From Pseudonocardia terrae (GTDB lineage Bacteria > Actinomycetota > Actinomycetes > Mycobacteriales > Pseudonocardiaceae), in assembly GCF_021343995.1 (NCBI RefSeq), contig NZ_JAJTTE010000039.1:1-64000 (forward strand): a DNA stretch of 64,000 bases, written 5' to 3'. Each line of letters opens with the position of its first letter. Position 1 is the stretch's first letter. The notes under the pieces were generated by a model, which was not told where the DNA came from, ran no database searches, and worked only from the letters and a program-made list of their open reading frames with translations. The position numbers and the translations under genes are program-made. Positions 1 through 7,421 of this stretch are shown here, piece after piece.

Positions 1-50
1 AGCCAACCGAGCAGCCCACACTGCCGAACCGACCGTTCGACACCAGCCAC

Positions 51-461
51 CTAGGACGTCGTCGGGTCGAGGCGGGCCTCGGCCCGCTTCGGCGCGAACA
101 GCTCGACCGGGTTGCCCGACGGGTCCTCGACGAGCACCTGGTCGCCGCCAACCCCCTCCACCAGCCCACCGCGGAAGGTCACCCCGGCCGCGCGCAGCCG
201 TTCGGCGAGGGTGGGCAGGTCGGCGACCTCGAGCGTGAAGCGGTTCCAGCCGCCCGGCTCGGGGACCCGGCCGTCGGTGGTCGTGCTGCCGCCGCCCCCG
301 GGCCCGCCGGGCGCGCTGAGGGCCAGCCGCAGGTCCCCGCGGGTCAGCATGGCGAAGGTCGGGGCGGGGTGCATGACCTCGGTGAAGCCGAGGTGGCGGG
401 TGTAGAAGTCGATCGCGGCGTCGACGTCGTGGACGATGTACCGGACGCTGACGGTGGCCAT
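51..461 (-). CDS. VOC-fold (glyoxalase/bleomycin-resistance-like) protein
   Basis: A 136-residue single-domain protein of the vicinal oxygen chelate superfamily. It opens with a typical first strand (SVRYIVHDVDAAIDFYTRHLGF, residues 4-25) and ends with the characteristic DPSGNPVELF block, in which the Glu is a usual metal ligand. Members bind a divalent metal and act as lyases, dioxygenases or drug-binding proteins; the substrate cannot be told from the sequence. The ATG at 461 was chosen because the VOC fold begins at once after it. The frame is open further upstream, but that extension is low-complexity Arg/Gly/Pro and would run across the promoter side of the divergent peroxiredoxin gene. 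Confidence 0.85.
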   Translation of the reverse strand: MATVSVRYIVHDVDAAIDFYTRHLGFTEVMHPAPTFAMLTRGDLRLALSAPGGPGGGGSTTTDGRVPEPGGWNRFTLEVADLPTLAERLRAAGVTFRGGLVEGVGGDQVLVEDPSGNPVELFAPKRAEARLDPTTS

Positions 462-594
462 GGCGTACCCCCCGGTGGCTCGACGGCCGGGACCGGGCGT
501 CCCGCCCGCGCTCGCCACCGTAGGCCCCCTAGTAGGCTCACAGCGACGTATGCCCGCGCCGCGGGTACCCGCATGCCTTCGAGGAGAACGACGC

Positions 595-1053
595 ATGGCA
601 CCCGAGGTGGGCAGCAAGGCCCCGGACTTCACGCTCAAGGACCAGGACAAGCAGGAGGTCTCGCTGTCGTCCTTCCGGGGCGACAAGGCCGTCCTGGTGG
701 TCTTCTACCCGTTCGCGTTCTCGGGGATCTGCACCGGCGAGCTCTGCACGGTGCGCGACGACCTCTCGTCCTTCCAGAACGACGACGTGCAGATCCTCGC
801 GATCTCCACCGACCCCACCTTCTCACTCAAGGCGTGGGCCACCGCGGAGAACTACACGTTCCCGCTGCTGTCGGACTTCTGGCCGCACGGCGAGGTCGCC
901 AAGGCCTACGGCGTGTTCAACGAGGGCGCCGGCATGGCCGTCCGCGGTACCTTCCTCGTCGACACCGACGGCCTGGTCCGCTTCGCGGAGGTCAACCAGC
1001 CCGGCGAGGCCCGCGACCAGGAGGGCTGGAAGAAGGCCCTCGCGGCGCTGTAG
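595..1053 (+). CDS. ahpE: AhpE-like peroxiredoxin
   Basis: A 152-residue thiol peroxidase that reduces hydrogen peroxide, organic peroxides and peroxynitrite in the cytosol. It matches the length and layout of mycobacterial AhpE (1-Cys type): an APDFTLKDQD start, then the active-site segment FYPFAFSGICTGELC, where the Cys of SGIC is the peroxidatic residue, then SDFWPHGEVAKAYGV. A second Cys lies five residues downstream. The ATG at 595 is preceded by GAGGAG at a normal distance. It is transcribed divergently from the VOC gene, and a hairpin follows the stop just before the tRNA. Confidence 0.9.
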   Translation: MAPEVGSKAPDFTLKDQDKQEVSLSSFRGDKAVLVVFYPFAFSGICTGELCTVRDDLSSFQNDDVQILAISTDPTFSLKAWATAENYTFPLLSDFWPHGEVAKAYGVFNEGAGMAVRGTFLVDTDGLVRFAEVNQPGEARDQEGWKKALAAL

Positions 1054-1058
1054 TCGCC

Positions 1059-1083
1059 ACCCGGGCCGTTCGCCGGCCCGGGT
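1059..1083 (+). terminator. hairpin after peroxiredoxin gene
   Basis: ACCCGGGCC (1059-1067) pairs with GGCCCGGGT (1075-1083) around a 7-base loop. It begins 6 bases after the peroxiredoxin stop and ends 4 bases before the tRNA. There is no T-run, which is usual for actinobacterial terminators. Confidence 0.6.
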
Positions 1084-1086
1084 CCG

Positions 1087-1158
1087 GGGCGCGTAGCTCA
1101 GCGGGAGAGCACTCGGTTTACACCCGAGCGGTCGCAGGTTCGATCCCTGCCGCGCCCA
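1087..1158 (+). tRNA. tRNA-Val (anticodon UAC)
   Basis: A complete 72-base cloverleaf. The acceptor stem GGGCGCG (1087-1093) pairs with CGCGCCC (1151-1157); the anticodon arm CTCGG-TTTACAC-CCGAG carries TAC; the T arm contains GGTTCGATCC; the discriminator base is A1158. CCA is not encoded (ACCG follows). The integrase gene begins 92 bases downstream, so the 3' end of this tRNA is the likely attachment site of the element to its right. Confidence 0.95.
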
Positions 1159-1250
1159 CCGACTCTGACCAGGCCGAACGCCTGCGCGACACGCTCAGCA
1201 CCGGTGTGTCGTGACACGGTTCATGACACGAATGTTCCTAGCTTCGGGTC
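1159..1250 (+). promoter_or_regulatory. left end of integrative element / integrase upstream region
   Basis: The 92 bases between tRNA-Val and the integrase. They hold a direct repeat TGACACG at 1212-1218 and 1224-1230, spaced by 12 bases, which could be recombinase arm or excisionase sites or part of the integrase promoter. The left attachment site should lie in the tRNA 3' half. No second copy of that 3' half is visible elsewhere in the window. Confidence 0.5.
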
Positions 1251-3074
1251 ATGCCCCGTGCTCAGGCCGGCCGCAAGCGGACCCGCGGCAGCGTCGATCG
1301 GCTCCCCAGCGGCGCCTATCGCGTCCGTGTCTACGGAGGTGTCGACTCCGTCAGCGGGCGGCGACACGATCTCGTGGAGATCGTTCCGCCCGGGCCTCGC
1401 GCGCACGCCGAGGCCGAGGCAGCGCGCACTCGGATGCTCAACGAGGTCGACGAGCGCCGGAGCCCACGCACGTCGGCGACGGTGAACCAGCTGCTTGACC
1501 GCTACCTCGAGATGATCGACGTCAGCGCGAGTACGCACCTGATGTACACGCGCTACCTGGAGAACCACGTCCGCCCGTTCATCGGCGACGGGAAGGCCGG
1601 CGCCGTCGACCCCGACGTCCTCGACTCCCTGTACGCCGAGCTCCGCCGCTGCCGGATCCACTGCCGACCGAAGAGTCGGCAGACCGACCACCGCACCCCG
1701 CACGCGCACGAGTGCGACGAGCGCTGCAGGCCCCACGTGTGCAAGCCGCTGTCGAACACGACGATCCGGCACGTCCACCACATCCTGAACGCCGCCTTCA
1801 AGAAGGCCGTGCGCTGGCGCTGGATCGCGACCAGTCCGGTGACCCAGGCGGAAGCGCCGCCGCCGAAGCCGCCGGATCCGCGGCCGCCGACGCCGGCGGA
1901 GGCGGCGAAGCTGATCGAGGAGGCGTCGTTGGATCCGGACTGGGGCGCGCTGGTCTGGTTCACCATGACGACGGGAGCGCGCCGGGGCGAGGTGTGCGCT
2001 TTGCGGTGGCGCAACGTGGACCTCGAGCAGGGCCTGGTCGAGATTCGCCGAGCCCTGGCGACCGATGGCCGCAGCAACTTGGTGGAGAAGGACACGAAGA
2101 CCCACCAGCAGCGCCGCGTCACGATCGACGACGAGACGCGCGAGGTACTGGCCGAGCACCGGCTGCGGGCCGAGCAGGCCGCGGCGCAGGTGGGCAAGCT
2201 GCTCACCGGGCAGGGGTTCGTGTTCTCGCAGGCGCCGGACAGCAGCGAGCCGTTGGTGCCGTCGTCGGTGGGGCAGCGCTACACGCGGATGGCGAAGCGC
2301 CTCGGGATCGAGACGCATTTCCACGCACTGCGGCACTACTCGGCGACCGAACTGATCGCGGCCGGAATGGACGTCCGGACCGTGGCAGGACGGCTGGGGC
2401 ACAGCGGCGGCGGCATCACGACGCTCCGGGTTTACAGCGCGTGGCTGGCCGAGGCCGACCAGCGCGCCGCCGCCGGCATCGCGGCGCGGCTGCCGGAGCG
2501 GCCCCGGACGGCTGTGTCGGCGAGCGAGCGGGCGAAGACGGCACCGCGCCTTCCGTTCGAGAAGGTCGCCTCGTCGATCCGCCTGCAGATCCTGACCGGT
2601 GAGCTCGTGCCCGGCGATCAGCTGCTCGCCGTGAACGCGCTGGCGAAGCAGCAAGGCGTTGGCGTCGGCACCGTGTACAAGGCTCTGCAGCTCCTCGAGG
2701 AGTGGGGTCTGGTCCTGGTGAAGAGCGGAGGACGCCCGATCGTCCTCGAGACCGATGAGATCGACGACCGACCAGGCACCCCTGTCGACGAGGAGCCATC
2801 ACAGGAGGCGGAGGAGGTGCCCGCCCCTCCTGCTTCGTCGGCGAGCGCTTCGCGGCTTCTTGACTTCACGGTCAGGCGCCGTGGTTACGTAATAGCCGAC
2901 TTCTCCGCCGAGGCCGACCCGAACAACGCCTCGCAGCTGCGCCAGCTCCTGGTCGACGCCGTCCGCCGCGACGGTCGCGACCCGAGCGACCTCGGCGAAT
3001 TCACCATGGACGTCGCCGACCCGGAGCTGAAGGAGCGTCTCCGCACGTTCGTCGCGCCGAGCACTGCTTCCTGA
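1251..3074 (+). CDS. tyrosine recombinase (integrase) with C-terminal GntR-type winged helix
   Basis: 607 residues; the site-specific recombinase of the element. N-terminal AP2-like arm-binding region (about 10-50), core-binding domain (about 75-200), catalytic domain (about 215-415) with R244 in TGARRGE, K283, H358 and R361 in HALRH, H384 in LGHS and the nucleophile Y395 in LRVYSAW, so it should be active. Two unusual parts: a Cys/His-rich insertion in the core-binding domain (C134, C138, H151, H153, C155, C159, C164) that could bind zinc, and a fused GntR winged helix at about 434-500 (FEKVASSIRLQILTGELVPG...) followed by an acidic linker and a 70-residue tail of unknown role. The ATG at 1251 lies 92 bases from the tRNA. 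The fused wHTH may let the enzyme repress its own promoter or recognise the ends (inference). Confidence 0.92.
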   Translation: MPRAQAGRKRTRGSVDRLPSGAYRVRVYGGVDSVSGRRHDLVEIVPPGPRAHAEAEAARTRMLNEVDERRSPRTSATVNQLLDRYLEMIDVSASTHLMYTRYLENHVRPFIGDGKAGAVDPDVLDSLYAELRRCRIHCRPKSRQTDHRTPHAHECDERCRPHVCKPLSNTTIRHVHHILNAAFKKAVRWRWIATSPVTQAEAPPPKPPDPRPPTPAEAAKLIEEASLDPDWGALVWFTMTTGARRGEVCALRWRNVDLEQGLVEIRRALATDGRSNLVEKDTKTHQQRRVTIDDETREVLAEHRLRAEQAAAQVGKLLTGQGFVFSQAPDSSEPLVPSSVGQRYTRMAKRLGIETHFHALRHYSATELIAAGMDVRTVAGRLGHSGGGITTLRVYSAWLAEADQRAAAGIAARLPERPRTAVSASERAKTAPRLPFEKVASSIRLQILTGELVPGDQLLAVNALAKQQGVGVGTVYKALQLLEEWGLVLVKSGGRPIVLETDEIDDRPGTPVDEEPSQEAEEVPAPPASSASASRLLDFTVRRRGYVIADFSAEADPNNASQLRQLLVDAVRRDGRDPSDLGEFTMDVADPELKERLRTFVAPSTAS

Positions 3075-3161
3075 GACCTCGGGCTATCGACTCCCATGCC
3101 ACGACCGACGAGTGATCTGGCGCAGCTGGAGGCGACAGGCTTGGGCACGGGTCGTACGATC

Positions 3162-3177
3162 TCGAACATGCGTTCGA
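3162..3177 (+). promoter_or_regulatory. LexA (SOS) box
   Basis: TCGAACATGCGTTCGA is a perfect match to the mycobacterial-type LexA operator TCGAAC-N4-GTTCGA. It sits just after a plausible -10 (TACGAT, 3155-3160) and 16 bases before the start of the next gene, so LexA binding would block that promoter until DNA damage. Confidence 0.75.
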
Positions 3178-3193
3178 GTAGGAGGCGGTGCCC

Positions 3194-3484
3194 ATGCGCA
3201 GGATGGCGAAGCCCGTCTACGTCGACCTGCGGTGCATCTACGGGCCGCAGGGCCGACGCAACATCGACATCAGCAAGCCCGGGGTGCTCGACGTCGCCGG
3301 CGTCGCCAACGGCGAGCTCCACTCGTGATTCCGCGGGCTCGACGCGCGCTGGTACGGGCTTGTCTCGTTCCCCATCATGTGGGCGTCGCGGAACCCCTCG
3401 CTGGGCCTGACTCTCGTGGACCAGCTCGTGCCGGCGGAGGCGTTGAAGCTTCGCCGCTACAACGGCCAGACCTACCGGAGCTGA
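3194..3484 (+). pseudogene. small SOS-boxed gene interrupted by an in-frame TGA
   Basis: An ATG at 3194 with a strong AGGAGG (3180-3185) opens a frame of 44 sense codons (MRRMAKPVYVDLRCIYG...NGELHS), stops at TGA 3326-3328, and then continues in the same frame for 51 more codons (FRGLDARWYGLVSFPIMW...NGQTYRS) to TGA 3482-3484. Both halves look like genuine protein and read naturally as one 95-96-residue protein if the stop were TGG (Trp). I do not recognise the family. A point mutation, a sequencing error or readthrough could each explain the stop. The LexA box directly upstream suggests damage-inducible expression. Confidence 0.55.
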
Positions 3485-3487
3485 CCG

Positions 3488-3556
3488 ATGAGCCCTGAAG
3501 AGGTGAGCCAGCCGACGGCATCCGCCGACGCGCAGAAGAAGTTGATCCTGACGTGA
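3488..3556 (+). CDS. 22-residue ORF between two small genes
   Basis: MSPEEVSQPTASADAQKKLILT, starting 3 bases after the previous stop, with GGAG at 3477-3480 as a possible ribosome site. Its stop overlaps the GTG start of the next gene (GTGA, 3553-3556). This is the arrangement expected of a translationally coupled leader, but composition alone cannot prove translation. Confidence 0.35.
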   Translation: MSPEEVSQPTASADAQKKLILT

Positions 3557-3735
3557 GCGACGCGGAGCAGGCTGAGGAGATCCCGACGGTCCGAACCCGC
3601 CTCGGGGCGATGCTGTCGGAGGAGCGGATCGCCGCGCACCTCGAGCGGAAGGTGATCAAGCTCGACGGCGTGGTAGTCGACGACCTGGACACCCCGGCCC
3701 CGCCGGGAACGAGGATCGTTTTCGGCGGATCTTGA
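3553..3735 (+). CDS. small conserved-type element protein, function unknown
   Basis: 60 residues starting at GTG 3553, which overlaps the preceding stop. The N-terminal half is acidic and helical (SDAEQAEEIPTVRTRLGAMLSEERIAAHLERK). The C-terminal half (IKLDGVVVDDLDTPAPPGTRIVFGG) resembles the short beta-rich ends of S4-like RNA-binding segments found in small actinobacterial proteins. No function can be assigned. It belongs to the same probable operon as the SOS-boxed gene and ends at a strong terminator hairpin. Confidence 0.55.
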   Translation: MSDAEQAEEIPTVRTRLGAMLSEERIAAHLERKVIKLDGVVVDDLDTPAPPGTRIVFGGS

Positions 3736-3786
3736 GAAGTCGGTGGGCACCTGTTGGCTCGGACGGCGTGAGTGCCCACCGACTTC
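3736..3786. terminator. bidirectional terminator hairpin
   Basis: A perfect 15-bp inverted repeat, GAAGTCGGTGGGCAC (3736-3750) and its complement (3772-3786), with a 21-base loop. It begins immediately after the stop of the plus-strand gene and ends 5 bases before the stop of the convergent minus-strand gene. Confidence 0.8.
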
Positions 3787-3791
3787 ACGCG

Positions 3792-4531
3792 CTACCGCTG
3801 ATTGAGGAAAGCGCCTCGATCGCGAAGGAACATGTTCGGCTCGTAGAGGACGATGTAGAGGCCTTTGGCGTTGGCCTTGTCCTCGAAGCAGACGTCGCCG
3901 GACACCTTGCCGCCTGGCGCGAGATCGCCGGAGTCGAGTGCGGTTCCGCCGCCGAAGAAGGTCGGGTTGACGATGGCGCCCTTCGGGTCCTGGAGTTTGT
4001 AGTCGAACATCCCGAAGGATGTGTTGCGGCTGCCGCCGTTGGCGTAGGTCAACGTCGTGCACAGCGTCTTCTCGAAGGTGGAGGCGCCGCGGCGCAGCGG
4101 CGTCGATGTCACTGCAAGTCCGTCGATGGTGACGGTCCCACCAGCCTGAACCGAGACGTCGCCCTCCTTCTTGCCCGGGAAGGCGGGGCCGGTGTCGGCG
4201 GCAGCGGCTTCTTGGGTCGTCGCGGTGCTTGTTCCGCCGGCCGCCGGCTGGTCGGACGACGAGGAGTTCGAGCCGTTGCCCCTGCTGCCGAAAATGCCCG
4301 CCAGGATCAGCAACCCGAGGACGACGGCGCCCAGCCGCAGCAGTGCCTTCCCGATGCTCTTGCCCGGACTCGGGGCGGCTGCGGTGCCCGCTGCTGCGGG
4401 ATGTACGGCTGTTGTGGTCCGTAGTAGGGCTGCTGGCCGGGATAGGGCGCCTGCCCATTCTGGTAATGGCCGTGCGGGTACTGCGGGCCGTAGGGCTGCT
4501 GTCCACCCTGCGGCGGGTAGGGCTGAGACAT
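3792..4531 (-). pseudogene. Pro/Gln/Tyr-rich membrane-anchored DUF4352-like protein, frameshifted
   Basis: The N-terminal part (start 4531, MSQPYPPQGGQQPYG...) is a Tyr/Pro/Gln-rich cytoplasmic segment. It should run into a transmembrane helix (KALLRLGAVVLGLLILAGIFG), an Asn/Ser-rich linker and an extracellular DUF4352-like domain with two Cys (LCTTLTY, DVCFED) ending at 3792. The two halves lie in frames offset by one base, and the join is at the run GGGG at 4372-4375 on the plus strand (CCCC in the coding strand). Adding one C restores a single frame of about 247 residues (PPPSPGKSIGK). A homopolymer sequencing error, a true mutation or a slippage are all possible. Confidence 0.65.
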
Positions 4532-5013
4532 GGGGGAGCGTCTCCGTTCGTGCACTTCGTCCCCCGACGTCACTGAACGAGTCGCCCTACGTAAGCGGCG
4601 CGTTACGTGCAGGTCGATCGCGAGTTGATAACAGTCAAGCCGATGTGGCAGCTCGCTTCACCCTGCCTCGCGCACCTCATCTGACAGGCACCGCGGCCAC
4701 GTCCGCGGTCGAGAGCCCCGCGAGGCCAAGAACACGCACCGCTGCTTGCCAGCACGGGTCCCTCTCGGTCAAAGACCGGCCATGCGGCCGGGCTGTTCTG
4801 CTGCTGGTGGGCCGCTTACTCCGCCCGGTCTCACGGGCAAGGGTGCTGCGCATCGCTTCGCCGACGACCTGGCGGTCGCCCCTGCCCGCGAGCCTCGCCG
4901 GGCGGAGTCGGGCGCGGAGGACAAGGGCGGGCGCTTCGCACCGCGCCCCGCAGCCAGCCCACCACAACACGAACAACAACATCTGCTGCTCGGGCTGGTT
5001 GCCGACCCTTCTT
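4532..5013. other. intergenic stretch without a recognisable gene
   Basis: About 480 bases upstream of both the DUF4352-like gene (minus) and the Rv3235-family gene (plus). Reading frames here are GC-rich shadows without recognisable domains. It should hold the two divergent promoters, but I could not place them. Confidence 0.5.
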
Positions 5014-5023
5014 GGAGGCCGCC

Positions 5024-5536
5024 ATGTCCCAGACCCTCGACCACAAGGAGATGCCTCAGGACGACCACACTTTTCGTCGGGTGCTAGGGCTCCGTCCGGT
5101 GCGCACGGTGGTGTTCGACGGCGAGGACTTCCTCGAGCCGTGCCCCACCTGCGGCCACCGTGCCCTCGCCGACGCCCCGCCCGAGCTGCCGCCGGGCGAA
5201 CCGGTTCCCGAGGTCCCGCTCGACCGCGCCGCAATCGGGCAAGCGCACTGGACGGTGGCGATGCTGATGGAGGTGCTCGACCAGCGCCGCCCGGCTAAAC
5301 AGCTCACCGACCTAGTGGCCCCTCGGGTGCTGCGCTACCTGCGGGCAATGCCGGTCGAGGCCAGCGGGCTGCGCGGCGGAGCCCGGCTGCTGAGCTTCCA
5401 CCCGTCGCAGCCGCACGAGGGCGCGGTGGAGGTGGCCGGGTCGGTCCGGCTCCGGGGACGGCGCCGGGCCCTGGCCGTGTCATTCACCCTCGTCGGTCTA
5501 GATCGGTGGCTGTGCTCGACGATCCGGATCCTGTAA
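5024..5536 (+). CDS. Rv3235 family protein
   Basis: 170 residues. The C-terminal half (about 80-170) matches the Rv3235 family found across actinobacteria: LTDLVAPRVLRYLRAM, then a beta-rich FHPSQPHEGAVEVAGSVRLRGRRRALAVSFTLVGLDRWLCSTIRI. A Cys pair (EPCPTCGH, residues 44-51) lies near the N-terminus. The function is unknown; chromosomal copies often lie near secA, but this one is inside the element. The ATG at 5024 has GGAGG at 5014-5018; a TTG at 5012 would add four residues but lacks a ribosome site. A strong terminator follows. Confidence 0.75.
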   Translation: MSQTLDHKEMPQDDHTFRRVLGLRPVRTVVFDGEDFLEPCPTCGHRALADAPPELPPGEPVPEVPLDRAAIGQAHWTVAMLMEVLDQRRPAKQLTDLVAPRVLRYLRAMPVEASGLRGGARLLSFHPSQPHEGAVEVAGSVRLRGRRRALAVSFTLVGLDRWLCSTIRIL

Positions 5537-5544
5537 GCCCGGCG

Positions 5545-5573
5545 GGGCCGGGCGAGATCTTCTCGCCCGGCCC
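5545..5573 (+). terminator. strong terminator hairpin
   Basis: GGGCCGGGCGAGA (5545-5557) pairs perfectly with TCTCGCCCGGCCC (5561-5573) around a 3-base loop, 8 bases after the Rv3235-family stop. It also marks the change to the lower-GC defence block. Confidence 0.8.
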
Positions 5574-5762
5574 TTCCGGGTGGTCGCAGTCGAGCTGCCG
5601 CGCGGTGCTGTTTGCCACCGCGCGCCGGGCGAAGCCGTCGCGCCGCGCCCGCGGAACGGGCCATCCCGACCTGGGGTGACGATTCGTCTGCCGACGGCCC
5701 CTATAGTTGGAGTTGAAAGCGTCCACCTCTTTCGAATTCCTTGCGGTTCGTCTAACGGCTGG

Positions 5763-7421
5763 CTAGAAGCTTTTGCTTCGATGGATGTGCTCTTCTAGCT
5801 GGGCCTTCGTAAGAGTGCACGAATGGGCAACGATCCCCCAGAATCTACTAACGTCAGGCGAGTAGACCTTCCCATTCTTAGAGACCAACGTCGCAGCGCG
5901 CGTCAAGATAATTCCGTGGCGCGCACGCGACAGCATCACCAAGAGAGCCCGGCTCTCCTCTTCGTGCTCCTTCGGAGTTTTCGCCTGCCCGGATGGAATG
6001 TGAAAACCCTCGAACCCGGGAATGAAGACCCAGTCGAACTGTTGACCCTTTCCTGTATGGGCATTGAGCAGGTGTACTCCTGGAGTGACAGCCCTATTTG
6101 GATCGCGTACCTTGAGTCGGCGCACTGCCTCCCAGGCAGAATTCGATCCTTCGGCAAGAGCTTCGAGGTGTTCCAGTGCATCTAGAAGATCGTTGTAGGC
6201 CTCAAAATCGTCTAAAGGGAGGTTGTCGAGAATTTTTGCCCGGAGCGCCTCGATTGAAGAGTCCTTCGGCAGCAATTTGGCGGCATCGCGGATAGCTTTA
6301 ACTACGCCGGCATCGTCGAGCGCGAGGTCCCATTGAGTATGAGGGGTGTCGCTCCTCGCAAATGCAGAATCTACTTGCTTTCGGCGCCACGCTGATCTAG
6401 CGATGACTCCTATCGTTGCCAGTGGCGACGCCGACAAAATCTGGCCGGTCGTCGCGACGATCCAGTTTGCCTCGTCTGTGCCGGACGAAAATGTCAAAGC
6501 AGACGAAGCACCACCGTCTTGCCACCTATCGGGGTGATGCGCATGGAGGGAGTCGCCGCCCAGGGAAGTAGCTACGGTATTGACGGTCTTCAACACGGCT
6601 GGCGAAGACCTGAACGAGCTATGGAGCTTTCTTGGTTCTCCACATACCTGTCGAAGTCGAGCTTCGACGCCCGCTGGATCGGCTCCAGCCCAACTGTAGA
6701 TACCTTGAAGGGGGTCACCGGCGAACGTCCGGTATCCCGAGGAAGCTAGCATAGCGAGATCGAGTTGTTGCCCGGATAGATCTTGAAACTCGTCGACAAT
6801 GCTACCGCCAAAATGATGCTGGTAGAGATTCGCTACAGCTGGAATGCTCAGTAGACGGTGGCTATGGCGCAAGATGTCGTCGTAGTGGAGAGTTCCCTCT
6901 TGTTGTCGATTATGCTCGATGATCAGCGCAAATTCGTTACCCAGAAGTTCGAGATGCTTGACTACCTCGGCATCAGTTCTTGGTGCCTGCTTCGCCCTGC
7001 GAAGTGCGATCTCGATTGCGTTCTGTCTCGCCATCGCTACGTCATACCTGAGGCCTGCAGTGAAGGGCTTTATCGCGGCTGCAAGTGTACGTTTTCCTGG
7101 CATTGCGAAACTCGGATCTAGTCCTAATGTTCGTCCATGCGCGCGGACGATGCTTGCGGCCAATCCGTGGAAATTCTGAACAGTTACGAACCTACGCGCA
7201 GCTGCCCCTCCTAGCAGATCCGAGATTCGCTGCCGGAGATTTTGCTTTGCCTTGTTCGAGAATGTCAGGGCTAGTACCTTCTGATTCCTTCCAAGGCGTT
7301 CGACTACGACCGCGGTTCGCCTGGCAAGTAGCTCTGTCTTTCCGCAACCGGGAGGGGCAATGACCAACAGGTTGAGAGCGTCGCTTCGGGCGATCGTGTC
7401 GTGCTCGTCCAACGGCTCCAT
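5763..7421 (-). CDS. gajB: Gabija GajB, UvrD/Rep-like helicase
   Basis: 552 residues from the ATG at 7421, which shares one base with the gajA stop (TGATG), so the two are translationally coupled. Superfamily 1A helicase motifs in order: Walker A APPGCGKTELL (about 22-32), TFSNKAKQNL, DEFQDLSGQQ (motif II), AGDPLQGIYSWAGA (III), LHSSFRSSPA (IV), VHLLNAHTGKGQQFDWVFIPG (V) and LVMLSRARHG (VI). In Gabija, GajB senses or uses DNA ends produced during phage replication and works with the GajA nuclease. It is slightly longer than the roughly 494-residue Bacillus protein. GC content is clearly lower than in the flanks, which points to recent acquisition. Confidence 0.88.
   Translation of the reverse strand: MEPLDEHDTIARSDALNLLVIAPPGCGKTELLARRTAVVVERLGRNQKVLALTFSNKAKQNLRQRISDLLGGAAARRFVTVQNFHGLAASIVRAHGRTLGLDPSFAMPGKRTLAAAIKPFTAGLRYDVAMARQNAIEIALRRAKQAPRTDAEVVKHLELLGNEFALIIEHNRQQEGTLHYDDILRHSHRLLSIPAVANLYQHHFGGSIVDEFQDLSGQQLDLAMLASSGYRTFAGDPLQGIYSWAGADPAGVEARLRQVCGEPRKLHSSFRSSPAVLKTVNTVATSLGGDSLHAHHPDRWQDGGASSALTFSSGTDEANWIVATTGQILSASPLATIGVIARSAWRRKQVDSAFARSDTPHTQWDLALDDAGVVKAIRDAAKLLPKDSSIEALRAKILDNLPLDDFEAYNDLLDALEHLEALAEGSNSAWEAVRRLKVRDPNRAVTPGVHLLNAHTGKGQQFDWVFIPGFEGFHIPSGQAKTPKEHEEESRALLVMLSRARHGIILTRAATLVSKNGKVYSPDVSRFWGIVAHSCTLTKAQLEEHIHRSKSF

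Noticed and set aside
3326-3328. In-frame TGA read as selenocysteine
   Set aside because: No SECIS-like hairpin immediately downstream and no Sec-enzyme motif; a lost Trp codon is simpler.
3774-3784. GCCCACCGACT matching the tRNA-Val 3' end (1154-1164), considered as attR
   Set aside because: Only 11 bases match, and the copy is fully explained as the right arm of the terminator hairpin at 3736-3786.
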